Assembly (NCBI RefSeq): GCF_029360765.1 | Contig: NZ_JARKNA010000001.1 | Span: 682,001 to 746,000 of the forward strand | From: Terrimonas pollutisoli | Lineage (GTDB): Bacteria > Bacteroidota > Bacteroidia > Chitinophagales > Chitinophagaceae | Length of the DNA: 64,000 nucleotides | Direction of reading: 5' to 3' | Shown: positions 43,294-53,542 of the stretch, piece after piece | How the letters are laid out: the number at the start of each line of letters is the position of its first letter | Numbering within the stretch: position 1 is the first letter of the stretch | Notes under the pieces: model-generated | The model's database searches: none | What the model was told of the DNA's origin: nothing | What the model saw: only the letters and a program-made list of their open reading frames with translations | Program-made: the position numbers and the translations under genes

Positions 43294-46200
43294 TTGAACG
43301 CCAATACTGTTCATATCTTCCGTAAGGTGATAGTGTCTGCCATCATCCTATTGATCGTATCGGGTCATGCGAATGCCCGTTATTTTCAAAACCCAATTTC
43401 CAATACACAAGACACTTCCCGTAAAGACACATTGCGTTATCCGCTAACGGATCGCTATGGCGATCCATATACTAATCCCAATCGCAACACTTTTGACTTG
43501 AAGGATACTGCCTTCATTAAAAGAAATGTTGAATATGATCCCCTGACGGGTGAATATTATGTAATCGAAAAGATTGGCGGCAAAAACTATCGCACACCTG
43601 TTTCCTTCGGACGTGATGAGTTTTTGCGTTTGCAAGGCAAGAAAGACGAAAACGCTTATTTCAGAAAAAGAGCGGATATGCTTTCCGAGATGAACCGCCG
43701 CCTTTTCAAGCCAAAATTTACTACACAGAAAGGTTGGTTTAACCGGATAGTGGGTGTTGGAAAAATAGATATTAAACCTTCCGGTTATGTAGATCTGCTG
43801 GCCGGCTACCAGGGACAGAATATCAAAAACCCGACACTACCCGAGCGGGCAAGAAGAAATGGCGGTCTTGATTTTAATATGAATGCCCAGTTGCAGGTGG
43901 ATGCAAATATTGGCGACAAATTAAAACTGCCGATCAACTATAATACCCTGGCAAATTTTGAATTTGAAAACCAGCTTAACCTCAACTACCAGGGTAAGGA
44001 TGATGAGATCATCAAACAGTTTCAACTGGGAAATGTAAACTTTACTTCTAAAGGAACATTGATCCCGGGTGCACAATCTTTGTTTGGTATCAAAACGCAG
44101 TTGCAGTTTGGAAAATTATTTGTCACCGGTGTGCTGGCCAATCAAAGGGCGCAACGCCAATCGTTGGATATGCAGGGTGGTTCAGCAATGCAGGCATTTT
44201 CTTTGAAGGCTGATGAATATGAGGAAAACCGGCACTTTCTGTTAGCTCAATATTTCCGCAATAATTATAATAAAGCCATGAGCAATTTGCCGGTAGTAAA
44301 TTCGGCTGTACAAATCTTGCGCATGGAAGTGTGGGTCACCAATCGTAACCGGGCCGACACGAATGTGAGAGACATCGTTGCGTTAATGGATTTGGGTGAA
44401 GGCAACCCTTTTCGTCCACCAGGAGGTAATCCCAATGCCTTGCCGCATAATCGGGTGAATACTATTTATGATGACATCCTTTCCAATCCCAACTCCCGCA
44501 ACTCTACTTTAGTGCAGGGTGTTTTGACAGGCATGGGGTTTTTACCGGTGCAGGATTTTGAAAAAACATTTGCCCGTAAACTGTCACCATCCGAGTATTA
44601 CTTCAATCCGCAAATTGGATTTCTTTCTTTGCAACAACCTTTGCAACCTGATGAGGTATTGGGTGTGGCATTTCAATACACCTATAATGGAAGAGTATAC
44701 CAGGTAGGTGAATTTTCACAGGATATTCCACCCGATGTCTCCGGAACTACACAAAAAGTACTGTTCCTGAAATTATTGAAAGCAACTTCACAACGTACCA
44801 ATCTTCCCATCTGGGACCTGATGATGAAAAACGTTTATTCCGTCGGTTATGGCCAACTGGAAAGAACGGATTTCAAACTGGACGTTTTATATGAAGAGCC
44901 AAGCCTGGGTGAAAAAAGATATTTGCCACCCGCCGATGTATTACCGCAGTACCAGGGACAGCCTTTGATCTCGCAGGTAAATCTTGACCGGTTAAATAAT
45001 CAGAACGATCCGCAACCCGATGGTATATTCGACTTTATAGAAGGCTTCACCATTTTATCATCCATGAGCCGGATTATCTTCCCGGTGCTGGAACCTTTCG
45101 GTCACGATCTCGACTATGTGTATCCATCGCAGGTAGAACGCGACAAATATTTGTATTACCCGTTATACGATACTATCAAGGCCATTGCTCAAACCTATGC
45201 CAACTTAAACAGGTTTGAAATAAATGGTAAATCCAAAACTTCTTCGACGGGTGACTACCAGTTAGGATTTAATATACCGCGGGGCTCTGTTACTGTGACA
45301 GCCGGTGGCCAGCTACTGCAGGAAAATATAGATTACGAAATCAACTATGACCTGGGAACGCTGAGGGTTATCAACCAATCTATCATTAGTTCAGGTGTGC
45401 CGGTAAATATTCAATATGAGAACCAGGCGGCCTTTGGTATACAGCAGCGAAACTATATGGGCCTGCGCCTTGATTATTTTGCCAATAAAAAATTAACCCT
45501 TGGTGGAACGATTGCAAGATTAGGCGAAAGACCATTCTTTGTAAAACAGTCGTACGGTGATGATCCCATTCGTAACACCATGTATGGTTTGGATGTAGAT
45601 TATAAAAGTGATTGGCCAAGACTTACCAAATGGTTGAACAAATTACCTTTTTACAACTCGCAGGAAACATCGTCCGTATCGGCCTATGCCGAAGCGGCTA
45701 TGCTGCAACCGGGGCATGCGCCACAAATTGGAAAGGGGAGTGCAGGCCAGGTATATGTTGATGATTTTGAAGGAACCCGTTCAGGTATTGATCTTCGTTT
45801 CCCACTCATCAGTTGGAACCTGGCATCTGTACCACAGGGTAATAATGGACCCGGTGGAGTGTCGCCGCTATTCCCCGAGTCTGGATTGACCAATGATTTG
45901 GGCAGTGGTTACAACCGGGCAAAACTGGCATGGTATAATATCGAGCCTGTTTTACAGGAAAGAAACAATACCAATAACCCGCTTCGCAACAATCCGGCTG
46001 AATTATCAAAGCCTGAAACAAGACAGGTTTTGCAAAGAGAAATCTTCCCGCAACGAACTACCGATTTTGGCCAGGGCTTGTTAACCACCTTTGACCTCGC
46101 CTATTATCCCAAAGAGAAAGGTCCCTATAACTATGAGTACAGGGGAGGCCGCATCAACTCCGAAGGAAAATTGATAAATCCAAAAGCGGCATGGGGAGGT

Positions 46201-49200
46201 ATCATGCGTAATATCGATCAAACGGATTTTGAGACCAGCAACATTGAGTATATCGAATTCTGGATGCAGGATCCTTATATTTTAAATACCGCTAGCAGTG
46301 GCGGTAAACTATATTTCAACCTCGGTACCATTTCTGAAGATGTACTAAAAGATGGAAAGCGTCAATATGAAAATGGATTGCCAACACCTACCAACAATGC
46401 CCAGGTTGATAACAATACAGTTTGGGGTAAAGTGCCTTCCAATCCTTTGCAGATCACTAATGCATTCAGCAACGAACCCAGCGACAGGCAATACCAGGAC
46501 GTTGGTTTTGACGGATTGACTGATGATGAGGAAAAAACAAAATTCAGCACTTATTTAAGCAACCTGCAGGCGACTGCTCCGGCAGCTTATTCCAAAGCAT
46601 TGAATGATCCATCGGCTGATAATTTTAAACCTTATCGTGATGCCAGCTATGATGCGGCAAATGCAGGGATCCTCGCCAGGTATAAAGACATTAACAACCC
46701 GAATGGCAACTCGCCGGTTTCGAACAATAACAGCCAGTTTGTAAACGCCTTTACGCAATATCCCGATGCGGAAGAATTGAACCGTGATAATACGTTGAAT
46801 GAGGCTGAAGAATATTTTCAATATAAAGTTGATATCAAACCTTTCATGGCTCCCGGTACTAACTTTATTACTGATGTAAGAAATGTAACGGTATCGCTGC
46901 CCGATCAATCAAGCAGGAATGAAAGATGGTACCTTTTCCGTATTCCGGTTTCTGAATTTGAAACCAAGGTGGGAAATATTCCGGATTTCAAGTCGGTACG
47001 CTTTATCCGGATGTTTTTAACTGACTTTGATGATTCGGTTGTCATGCGTTTCGGAAAGATTGAATTGGTAAGAAATCAATGGCGTCAGTTCCAGTATAAA
47101 ATTGATACAACCGGTCAATATGTAAACCTTCCGCCAAACGATCCCGTGGTTGTAAATACCCTGGCTGTTAACCTGGAGGAAAATGATCAACGTGAACCGA
47201 TAAGATATGTAAGTCCCCCCGGTATCGAAAGACAACAGCAATTAAGCAATAACAATGTTCAGTTGTTTTTAAATGAGCAGGCCTTGAGCATGCAATTGTG
47301 CAACTTGCCTAACAAAGAATCCCGTGCTGTATTCAAGACCATGAACATGGATATGCGCCAATATGGAAAAATGCGGATGTTCGTTCATGCTGAAGGAAGT
47401 GGCAGTGACGCGGCTATACAGGATAATTCATTAACTGCAATTGTGAGAATAGGAAATGATTTCCAGGGCAACTATTACGAAGTAAGAATTCCATTGAAAA
47501 AAACATCCTGGGGTGAAACGGATAGCTTGAGAATTTGGCCCGAGCAAAATAACCTTGATTTTGATCTGCAGGAGTTGAGCCGGCTTAAATCACGCCGTAA
47601 TCAACAAGGCGCACCTCCTTCAGTTTATTATAGTGAAGTTTTGGCTGATGGCAGAACATATGCAGTGATCGGAAATCCAAACCTTGGTGAAGTGAAGGGC
47701 ATGATGCTGGCTGTTGAGAACACCAATCTGCCAACAGCTTGCGCCGAAGTATGGTTCAATGAGCTTCGGTTTTCCAACCTGGATGAAAAAGGTGGCTGGG
47801 CGGCATTGGGTCGTGTGGATCTTAAGTTAGCTGATTTAGGTAGTCTTACATTAGCCGGTACAGCCCGCAGTCGTGGCTTTGGTACATTGGAACAACGGGT
47901 GAATGAACGGAGTCGCGAAGACCTTTATACATTTGACCTTTCTGCAAATATTGATGCCGGTAAATTATTGCCTAAACAATTAGGCATACAGATTCCTGTA
48001 TATGCCGGAATTAGCCGCATCACCAGCACCCCGGAGTACGATCCTTATGACCTGGATATAAAACTCAATGATAAAATCAAATCAACCCCAGACAAAGCTG
48101 ATAAAGATTCTATCAGGAGGGATGCGCAGGATATCACTACTATCAAAACAGTGAACTTCACCAATGTCAAAAAAGTAAAAACAGATGGTAAACAACCTAA
48201 GATTTGGAGTGTCACCAATTTTGATTTGAATTATTCTTATATAGAAACCCAGCAGCAAAACCCGCTTATCGATAATTATGAAATGCGGCGAACCCGTGGT
48301 GCAGTGGGTTATAACTATGCACCGCAGCCAAAATATTTGGAGCCATTTAAAAATCTGAAATCAAGATCGAAATGGATGGCATTGGTAAAAGACATTAACT
48401 TCAACTATGTGCCTTCACAGTTATCGTTCAGGGCCGATCTTTTCCGCCAGTTTGGAGCTACAAGGCCACGCAATGTAGGCGGTGGTCCATATAAAATACC
48501 TGAGACTTACGACAAGTACTTCACTTTCGACCGGTACTATATTTTGCAATGGGGTCTTACAAAATCGATCACTCTTGATTTTACGGCTACCAATTATGCC
48601 CGCATCGATGAACCTTTTGGTCGCATTGATACAAAAGAGAAAAAAGATTCGGTTAGAAAAAACGTCTTCAATGGCGGTCGTAATACCCAATATGCGCAAC
48701 AGGCAAGTTTATCTTATACCGTGCCCACACAAAAAATTCCTCTGCTTGACTGGACAACCTTAAGAGGAACCTACACTACTCAATATAACTGGTTAGCGGC
48801 GTCATTGCTGGCAAAAAGTCTTGGTAATACGCTGGCCAATACGCAGACAAGAACCATTGCCAGTGAGCTGAATTTTGAACAATTGTACAGCAAGTCGAGG
48901 TTCTTAAGAGCCGTGAACACAGCGCCAACAGGTAATAAAAAATCAAAAGATACCGCAGGTCTGAAGGATACAAAAAAAGTCGATAACAAGTCCGTAAAAC
49001 CTAAGTTCGGGGTACCTGATTCGCTAAAAGCAAACATGTCTGCGAAAGAATTAAGAAAAGCTAAAAGAGAGGCCCGCAGAAAGGAAAGAGAAGAAAGAAG
49101 AAAGCTAAAAGAACAACGAAGGAATGAGCTTCCGGAATTAAACGGAATTGTCAGAGCAGTGGGAGGAATCGCTACTTCATTGAAGAGAGTGGGTATACAA

Positions 49201-50568
49201 TACAACGAAGATTTTGGAACGACGCTGCCAGGCTATATGGATAGTACAAAAGCGTTGGGTCAAAATCTGAAGAGCGGTGAACCTGGTTTTGGATTTATTT
49301 TCGGTTACCAGCCCGATACCAACTGGATCAATCGTTTTGGAGCGAAGGGATTGTTGTCAAGAGATTCGTTGGTATCAGCGATGATCCAGCAACGTTATAG
49401 CCAGCGACTGAACATCACAGCACAGGTGAGCCCATTCCGTGATCTCAATATCGATTTAAACCTGGATAAATCATTCAGCAAAAACTATTCTGAGCTTTAT
49501 AAGGATACAACAGGCAGTGCAGGCCTGGCAAGGCTGAATCCTTATGCATTGGGAAGCTTTAGCATCAGCTATATTTCTTATCAAACTATGTTTACCAAGT
49601 TTGATCCAAATGTGACATCTGAGACATTTAAACAGTTTGAAGCTAACCGGGTTATCTTATCTCAACGATTAAAAGGGTTGAATCCATATGCTGTTAACAA
49701 TCCAAATGATCCTGATGGTTACGCACAGGGCTACGGTCGTTATGCGCAGGAAGTAGTGATCCCATCTTTCCTGGCTGCCTATGGCAAAAAAGATCCTGGT
49801 ACGGTTTCGTTGTTTAAAAACAATAACCCCAATGTCAGATCGAATCCGTTCAAATCTTTGATGCCGAAGCCAAATTGGACCGTTAGTTATAATGGCTTAT
49901 CAAGAATAGCCGGGTTAGAAAAAATATTCTCCAACGTAAATATTAAACACGGGTATCATAGCACCTTAAGCATGAATAGTTTCAATACGGCTCTGCTTTT
50001 CCAGGATCCGTTTAGAGTTGGCTATCCTTATTTCTTTGATACGTTAACGGGCTATGTGCCTTATTTCCTTGTTCCTAATATCACCATCCAGGAAAGCTTT
50101 GATCCACTGATCGAAGTAGACCTGACTTTTACCAACCAGTTATCCATCCGTACGGAATTTAGGAAATCAAGAACATTGAGTTTGAGCCTGATCGATTATC
50201 AATTAGCGGAAAATCGCTCTACCGAAATGACTTTCGGTTTCAACTATCGGAAGAAAGGGTTGCCGTTGCTGAAAAATGTCAAGATTGGTAAGAAAGGAAT
50301 GAAGCTCGATAATGATGTAACCTTCCGTTTCGACTTCAGCTTGCGTGACGATGCTACTGCAAATAGTAAGCTGGACCAGGGGACTTCTTTTGGAACAGCC
50401 GGGCAGAAAGTGATAAGTATTAAACCATCTATTGACTATATTTTAAATAATCGGGTAAGCCTCAAGTTCTACTTTGATCAAACCCGCAGTATTCCCAAGA
50501 TCAGTAACGCATTTCCTATCACCAACACCAGGGGTGGCTTACAAGTAAGGATATCATTGGCCCAATAA
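43294..50568 (+). CDS. sprA: T9SS outer membrane translocon SprA (Sov)
   Basis: 2424 aa, the usual size of SprA/Sov, the 36-strand barrel through which T9SS cargo leaves the cell. Recognisable stretches include YQGQNIKNPTLPERARRNGGLDFNMNAQLQVDANIGDKLKLP near the start and VYVDDFEGTRSGIDLRFPL in the middle. VQIRISLAQ-like RGGLQVRISLAQ closes the chain. A Lys/Arg-rich stretch (KAKREARRKEREERRKLKEQRR) near residue 1930 is a low-complexity insert. No ATG is in frame near the start; the TTG at 43294 gives a signal peptide (FRKVIVSAIILLIVSGHANA), so TTG is the best choice, and a GTG at 43327 is the alternative. The window also has two type B sorting-domain proteins that it would export. Confidence 0.96.
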   Translation: MNANTVHIFRKVIVSAIILLIVSGHANARYFQNPISNTQDTSRKDTLRYPLTDRYGDPYTNPNRNTFDLKDTAFIKRNVEYDPLTGEYYVIEKIGGKNYRTPVSFGRDEFLRLQGKKDENAYFRKRADMLSEMNRRLFKPKFTTQKGWFNRIVGVGKIDIKPSGYVDLLAGYQGQNIKNPTLPERARRNGGLDFNMNAQLQVDANIGDKLKLPINYNTLANFEFENQLNLNYQGKDDEIIKQFQLGNVNFTSKGTLIPGAQSLFGIKTQLQFGKLFVTGVLANQRAQRQSLDMQGGSAMQAFSLKADEYEENRHFLLAQYFRNNYNKAMSNLPVVNSAVQILRMEVWVTNRNRADTNVRDIVALMDLGEGNPFRPPGGNPNALPHNRVNTIYDDILSNPNSRNSTLVQGVLTGMGFLPVQDFEKTFARKLSPSEYYFNPQIGFLSLQQPLQPDEVLGVAFQYTYNGRVYQVGEFSQDIPPDVSGTTQKVLFLKLLKATSQRTNLPIWDLMMKNVYSVGYGQLERTDFKLDVLYEEPSLGEKRYLPPADVLPQYQGQPLISQVNLDRLNNQNDPQPDGIFDFIEGFTILSSMSRIIFPVLEPFGHDLDYVYPSQVERDKYLYYPLYDTIKAIAQTYANLNRFEINGKSKTSSTGDYQLGFNIPRGSVTVTAGGQLLQENIDYEINYDLGTLRVINQSIISSGVPVNIQYENQAAFGIQQRNYMGLRLDYFANKKLTLGGTIARLGERPFFVKQSYGDDPIRNTMYGLDVDYKSDWPRLTKWLNKLPFYNSQETSSVSAYAEAAMLQPGHAPQIGKGSAGQVYVDDFEGTRSGIDLRFPLISWNLASVPQGNNGPGGVSPLFPESGLTNDLGSGYNRAKLAWYNIEPVLQERNNTNNPLRNNPAELSKPETRQVLQREIFPQRTTDFGQGLLTTFDLAYYPKEKGPYNYEYRGGRINSEGKLINPKAAWGGIMRNIDQTDFETSNIEYIEFWMQDPYILNTASSGGKLYFNLGTISEDVLKDGKRQYENGLPTPTNNAQVDNNTVWGKVPSNPLQITNAFSNEPSDRQYQDVGFDGLTDDEEKTKFSTYLSNLQATAPAAYSKALNDPSADNFKPYRDASYDAANAGILARYKDINNPNGNSPVSNNNSQFVNAFTQYPDAEELNRDNTLNEAEEYFQYKVDIKPFMAPGTNFITDVRNVTVSLPDQSSRNERWYLFRIPVSEFETKVGNIPDFKSVRFIRMFLTDFDDSVVMRFGKIELVRNQWRQFQYKIDTTGQYVNLPPNDPVVVNTLAVNLEENDQREPIRYVSPPGIERQQQLSNNNVQLFLNEQALSMQLCNLPNKESRAVFKTMNMDMRQYGKMRMFVHAEGSGSDAAIQDNSLTAIVRIGNDFQGNYYEVRIPLKKTSWGETDSLRIWPEQNNLDFDLQELSRLKSRRNQQGAPPSVYYSEVLADGRTYAVIGNPNLGEVKGMMLAVENTNLPTACAEVWFNELRFSNLDEKGGWAALGRVDLKLADLGSLTLAGTARSRGFGTLEQRVNERSREDLYTFDLSANIDAGKLLPKQLGIQIPVYAGISRITSTPEYDPYDLDIKLNDKIKSTPDKADKDSIRRDAQDITTIKTVNFTNVKKVKTDGKQPKIWSVTNFDLNYSYIETQQQNPLIDNYEMRRTRGAVGYNYAPQPKYLEPFKNLKSRSKWMALVKDINFNYVPSQLSFRADLFRQFGATRPRNVGGGPYKIPETYDKYFTFDRYYILQWGLTKSITLDFTATNYARIDEPFGRIDTKEKKDSVRKNVFNGGRNTQYAQQASLSYTVPTQKIPLLDWTTLRGTYTTQYNWLAASLLAKSLGNTLANTQTRTIASELNFEQLYSKSRFLRAVNTAPTGNKKSKDTAGLKDTKKVDNKSVKPKFGVPDSLKANMSAKELRKAKREARRKEREERRKLKEQRRNELPELNGIVRAVGGIATSLKRVGIQYNEDFGTTLPGYMDSTKALGQNLKSGEPGFGFIFGYQPDTNWINRFGAKGLLSRDSLVSAMIQQRYSQRLNITAQVSPFRDLNIDLNLDKSFSKNYSELYKDTTGSAGLARLNPYALGSFSISYISYQTMFTKFDPNVTSETFKQFEANRVILSQRLKGLNPYAVNNPNDPDGYAQGYGRYAQEVVIPSFLAAYGKKDPGTVSLFKNNNPNVRSNPFKSLMPKPNWTVSYNGLSRIAGLEKIFSNVNIKHGYHSTLSMNSFNTALLFQDPFRVGYPYFFDTLTGYVPYFLVPNITIQESFDPLIEVDLTFTNQLSIRTEFRKSRTLSLSLIDYQLAENRSTEMTFGFNYRKKGLPLLKNVKIGKKGMKLDNDVTFRFDFSLRDDATANSKLDQGTSFGTAGQKVISIKPSIDYILNNRVSLKFYFDQTRSIPKISNAFPITNTRGGLQVRISLAQ

Positions 50569-50631
50569 TCTTCTGTGATTTTTGGAATAAGGCCTGATAA
50601 TAAAGCTTTCGGCTTATTTTAGCCCCAATTT

Positions 50632-50639
50632 TAACTTTG
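50632..50639 (+). promoter_or_regulatory. -7 element (TAACTTTG) of the UDP-sugar cluster
   Basis: TAACTTTG fits TAnnTTTG, with a degenerate TTTC about 21 nt upstream. It is 14 nt from the ATG at 50654, so the leader would be very short. Confidence 0.55.
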
Positions 50640-50653
50640 CGAAGCATTTGAAA

Positions 50654-51673
50654 ATGGCAAGCATAAATATTGGCGTTATTGGTTACGGTTATTGGGGACC
50701 TAATATTGTAAGGAATTTCTTTTTGAGTGATGATTGTATGGTGAAGGCAATTGCTGACAGCCGTACTGAAAGATTAGAAGTTGCCAGCAAAATGTTTCCT
50801 TCCGTGCATTGTATCAGCCGGCCGGGGGATATTATCAATGACGCCTCTATCAATGCAATAGTGATTGCTACACCTGTTTCTACTCATTTCGACCTCGCCA
50901 AAAAAGCATTGCAGCAAGGTAAGCATGTACTGATCGAAAAGCCAATGACGGCAACAGTGGCGGAGGCGCAGGAATTGATTGAGATTGCAGCGAAGAAGGA
51001 TCTTAGTATAATGGTGGATCATACTTTTCTTTATACAGGTGCCGTAAAAAAGATAAAGGAACTGATCGATTCTGGCGTGGTAGGCCAATCCCGCTATTTT
51101 GATTCATCCCGCATCAACCTCGGATTATTTCAGTTTGATATAAATGTATTATGGGATCTTGCGGCACATGATATTTCAATACTTCTTTACCTGGTCAATG
51201 AAACACCGGAAAGTGTAAACGCTACTGGCATTTCTCATACACATAATGGCGTAGAGAATATTGCCTACATGACTATCAACTATCATTCGAACTTTATTGC
51301 TCATATCAATTCTTCCTGGACTTCACCTGTTAAAGTCCGCCAGACATTGATTGGTGGAGACAAGAAAATGATTTTATACAATGATATTGAGCCTTCGGAA
51401 AAAGTAAGGGTTTATGACACAGGTTACGAATACAAAACCGATGAGGATAAAAAAAGAATTCTCGTTGATTATCGTGCCGGGGATATTTACATACCAAAGC
51501 TTTCAGGAGAAGAAGCGTTAGCAGGTGTTGCCCGTGATTTCATTCAATCAATAGTCAGTAAAAAAGAACCTGTTTCAAATGCAATGCTGGGATTGGAAGT
51601 AGTAAAAATTTTAGAAGCGTCGCAACAGTCCATAAAGGGAAAAGGAAAAGAAGTTAAAATAAACCAGGAATGA
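50654..51673 (+). CDS. Gfo/Idh/MocA oxidoreductase (WlbA/WbpB-like)
   Basis: Start set at the ATG at 50654 (MASINIGVIGYGYWGPN), 339 aa; the track used a TTG two codons upstream. The Rossmann motif is GVIGYGYWGPNIVRNF and EKPMTATVAEAQEL is the usual Gfo/Idh EKP motif. WDLAAHDISILLYL matches sugar dehydrogenases of the WlbA type, which oxidise UDP-sugar acids at C3. It is followed by an acetyltransferase and a UDP-sugar dehydrogenase, as in pathways to UDP-diacetamido-uronic acids. Substrate is inferred. Confidence 0.82.
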   Translation: MASINIGVIGYGYWGPNIVRNFFLSDDCMVKAIADSRTERLEVASKMFPSVHCISRPGDIINDASINAIVIATPVSTHFDLAKKALQQGKHVLIEKPMTATVAEAQELIEIAAKKDLSIMVDHTFLYTGAVKKIKELIDSGVVGQSRYFDSSRINLGLFQFDINVLWDLAAHDISILLYLVNETPESVNATGISHTHNGVENIAYMTINYHSNFIAHINSSWTSPVKVRQTLIGGDKKMILYNDIEPSEKVRVYDTGYEYKTDEDKKRILVDYRAGDIYIPKLSGEEALAGVARDFIQSIVSKKEPVSNAMLGLEVVKILEASQQSIKGKGKEVKINQE

Positions 51674-51685
51674 TATGAGTCATAA

Positions 51686-51725
51686 TCCCGAAAGCATTCG
51701 GGACGGGCATTCCGATAGCTATCGG
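51686..51725. repeat. Two adjacent palindromic repeats
   Basis: TCCCGAA-AGCA-TTCGGGA (51686-51703) and the perfect 14-nt palindrome CCGATAGCTATCGG (51712-51725) lie in the 87-nt gap between two sugar genes. CCGATAGCTATCGG is an abundant dispersed palindrome in Bacteroidota as I remember. They could act as mRNA hairpins. Confidence 0.75.
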
Positions 51726-51760
51726 GGCTATCTGACCAAAAAACAATAGAAAATGTACAG

Positions 51761-52249
51761 ATGAAAAAAATTACGATAAATAGTGATAAGCAAAGCCTGG
51801 TTGATATTACAGTAGGTGAGAATGTGCGAATATTTGACTTTGTAAATGCATATGGTTGCACTATCGATGACAATACGAAAGTTGGAGCTTTTGTCGAGAT
51901 ACAAAAAGGGGTAGCAATCGGAAAGAATTGTAAAATTTCAAGTCATAGTTTTTTATGTGAAGGTGTTCATATTGAGGACAATGTCTTTATTGGGCATGGA
52001 GTGATGTTTGTGAACGACCGGTATCCCAGGGCAACTACAGAAGAAGGAAAGCAAAAAACAGCTGCTGACTGGCAAGTTATAGAGACATTTGTAAAAAAAG
52101 GAGTATCTATTGGAAGCAATGCTACCATTCTTTGTGGCATCACCATCGGTGAGAATGCTATGATTGGAGCAGGCTCGGTGGTTACAAAAGATGTACCCGC
52201 CAACACATTGGTTATAGGTAATCCTGCTAAAATTGTAAGGCAACTTTAA
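51761..52249 (+). CDS. Left-handed beta-helix acyltransferase (WbpD/WlbB-like)
   Basis: 162 aa. Hexapeptide repeats run along the chain (VGENVRIFDFVNAYGCTIDDNTKVGAFVEI, IGKNCKISSHSFLCEGVHIEDNVFIGHGVMFVND, IGSNATILCGITIGENAMIGAGSVVTKDVP). NDRYPRA fits the loop of WbpD/WlbB N-acetyltransferases that acetylate a 3-amino group of a UDP-sugar. The ending ANTLVIGNPAKIVRQL is typical. It lies between the oxidoreductase and the dehydrogenase. The specific substrate is inferred from context. Confidence 0.8.
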   Translation: MKKITINSDKQSLVDITVGENVRIFDFVNAYGCTIDDNTKVGAFVEIQKGVAIGKNCKISSHSFLCEGVHIEDNVFIGHGVMFVNDRYPRATTEEGKQKTAADWQVIETFVKKGVSIGSNATILCGITIGENAMIGAGSVVTKDVPANTLVIGNPAKIVRQL

Positions 52250-52267
52250 AATTCATGCTGCTGAAAA

Positions 52268-53542
52268 ATGAAGACAATTGCTGTAATTGGATTTGGGAAA
52301 ATAGGACAGGCTATTGCAGCCAATATTCTGCAACATCATATTCGGGTTATTGCCATAGATGTCAACATGGAGTTGTTGGAAGCATTTCAACAGAACTCCT
52401 ATGGGACAAAGGAGCCGGGTTTAAAAGACATATTGGTAGCGGCTTATAAACGGGAAAATCTCATTATTAGTCATGATTATTCATTCATAAAAGGCAGTGA
52501 TTGTATCATCATTACAATTCCGCTTCTTATTGATGAATGGCAAAAAATCCAGGATGGTCCTTTTTTGGAAGCCATTGGCAGAATAGCTATTTACGCCGAA
52601 CAAAAAGTTCCAATAATTATTGAAACATCCGTTCCGGTAGGATTCACACGACAAAATGTGTTACCCGTTATAGAGTCAAAAGGGAAAAAACATGGCAGGG
52701 ATTTTTTATTGGCACATAGCCCGGAAAGAATCAAGAGCGGCACTATGATGGAACAATTGACAAAAGTTCCTAAGGTTATTGCGGGCGTTGACCAGGAGGC
52801 GACTGACGGCGCCTATAATGCGTATCTACATTTTTTTGATAAGGCATTGCTTCAAAAGGTTGAGACAGTTGAATCTGCAGAAATGCTTAAACTGGCGGGC
52901 ATGATCTACCGCGATGTCAATATTGCATTATCCAATCAACTGGCGGGATTTGCCAATTCAGCCGGAATTGATTTTGTAAAACTGCTTCCATTGATCAATA
53001 CAGATGGCGAAGCTAACTTATTACAACCCGGTATTGGAGTGGGAGGTCATTGTACACCGGTGTATCCCTATTTTTTGATCGATAATTTTAGTCGGGCCGG
53101 TTTGGATTTTACACTGGCTAAACAGTCGCGTTTGATCAATAATGGCATGGCTGATTACGCTGTATCACTGGTAAAAGAAAAAGTAAAGAACAAGAAAGCC
53201 CTGATTCTCGGTCTGGGGTTTCGGCCAAATGTAAAAGAGGATGCATTGAGTACTACTTACCTCCTTCATGAAACTTTGATCAGAGATGGTTTCGAAGTTT
53301 GGGTACACGATACTGAATTTTCACCGGAAGAAATTAAAGCAAAGGGATTAGATGCTGCTGTTGATATTTACAGCAACAATACAGAAGTGGTATTCCTGGT
53401 CACTATGCACAAAGAGTACGGAGAAATTAATTTTGTGCAGTTGTCAAAATCCGGAACTAAATTTTTTGTGGATGGCAGAAATGCTGTCGACAGGAAAGAA
53501 GTTGAAGTTGCCGGGATCCTATATTTTGGAATAGGCCATTAA
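52268..53542 (+). CDS. UDP-sugar 6-dehydrogenase (UDP-GlcNAc/ManNAc type)
   Basis: 424 aa. N-terminal NAD domain VIGFGKIGQAIAANIL; catalytic Cys in GVGGHCTPVYPYFL; C-terminal UDP-binding domain (KALILGLGFRPNVKEDALST). It oxidises the C6 of a UDP-hexosamine twice to the uronic acid. The start is only 18 nt after the acetyltransferase stop. It ends by overlapping the stop of the converging gene at 53539 by 4 nt. With its neighbours it suits synthesis of a UDP-acetamido-uronic acid for a surface glycan; no aminotransferase or glycosyltransferase is in the window. Confidence 0.88.
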   Translation: MKTIAVIGFGKIGQAIAANILQHHIRVIAIDVNMELLEAFQQNSYGTKEPGLKDILVAAYKRENLIISHDYSFIKGSDCIIITIPLLIDEWQKIQDGPFLEAIGRIAIYAEQKVPIIIETSVPVGFTRQNVLPVIESKGKKHGRDFLLAHSPERIKSGTMMEQLTKVPKVIAGVDQEATDGAYNAYLHFFDKALLQKVETVESAEMLKLAGMIYRDVNIALSNQLAGFANSAGIDFVKLLPLINTDGEANLLQPGIGVGGHCTPVYPYFLIDNFSRAGLDFTLAKQSRLINNGMADYAVSLVKEKVKNKKALILGLGFRPNVKEDALSTTYLLHETLIRDGFEVWVHDTEFSPEEIKAKGLDAAVDIYSNNTEVVFLVTMHKEYGEINFVQLSKSGTKFFVDGRNAVDRKEVEVAGILYFGIGH

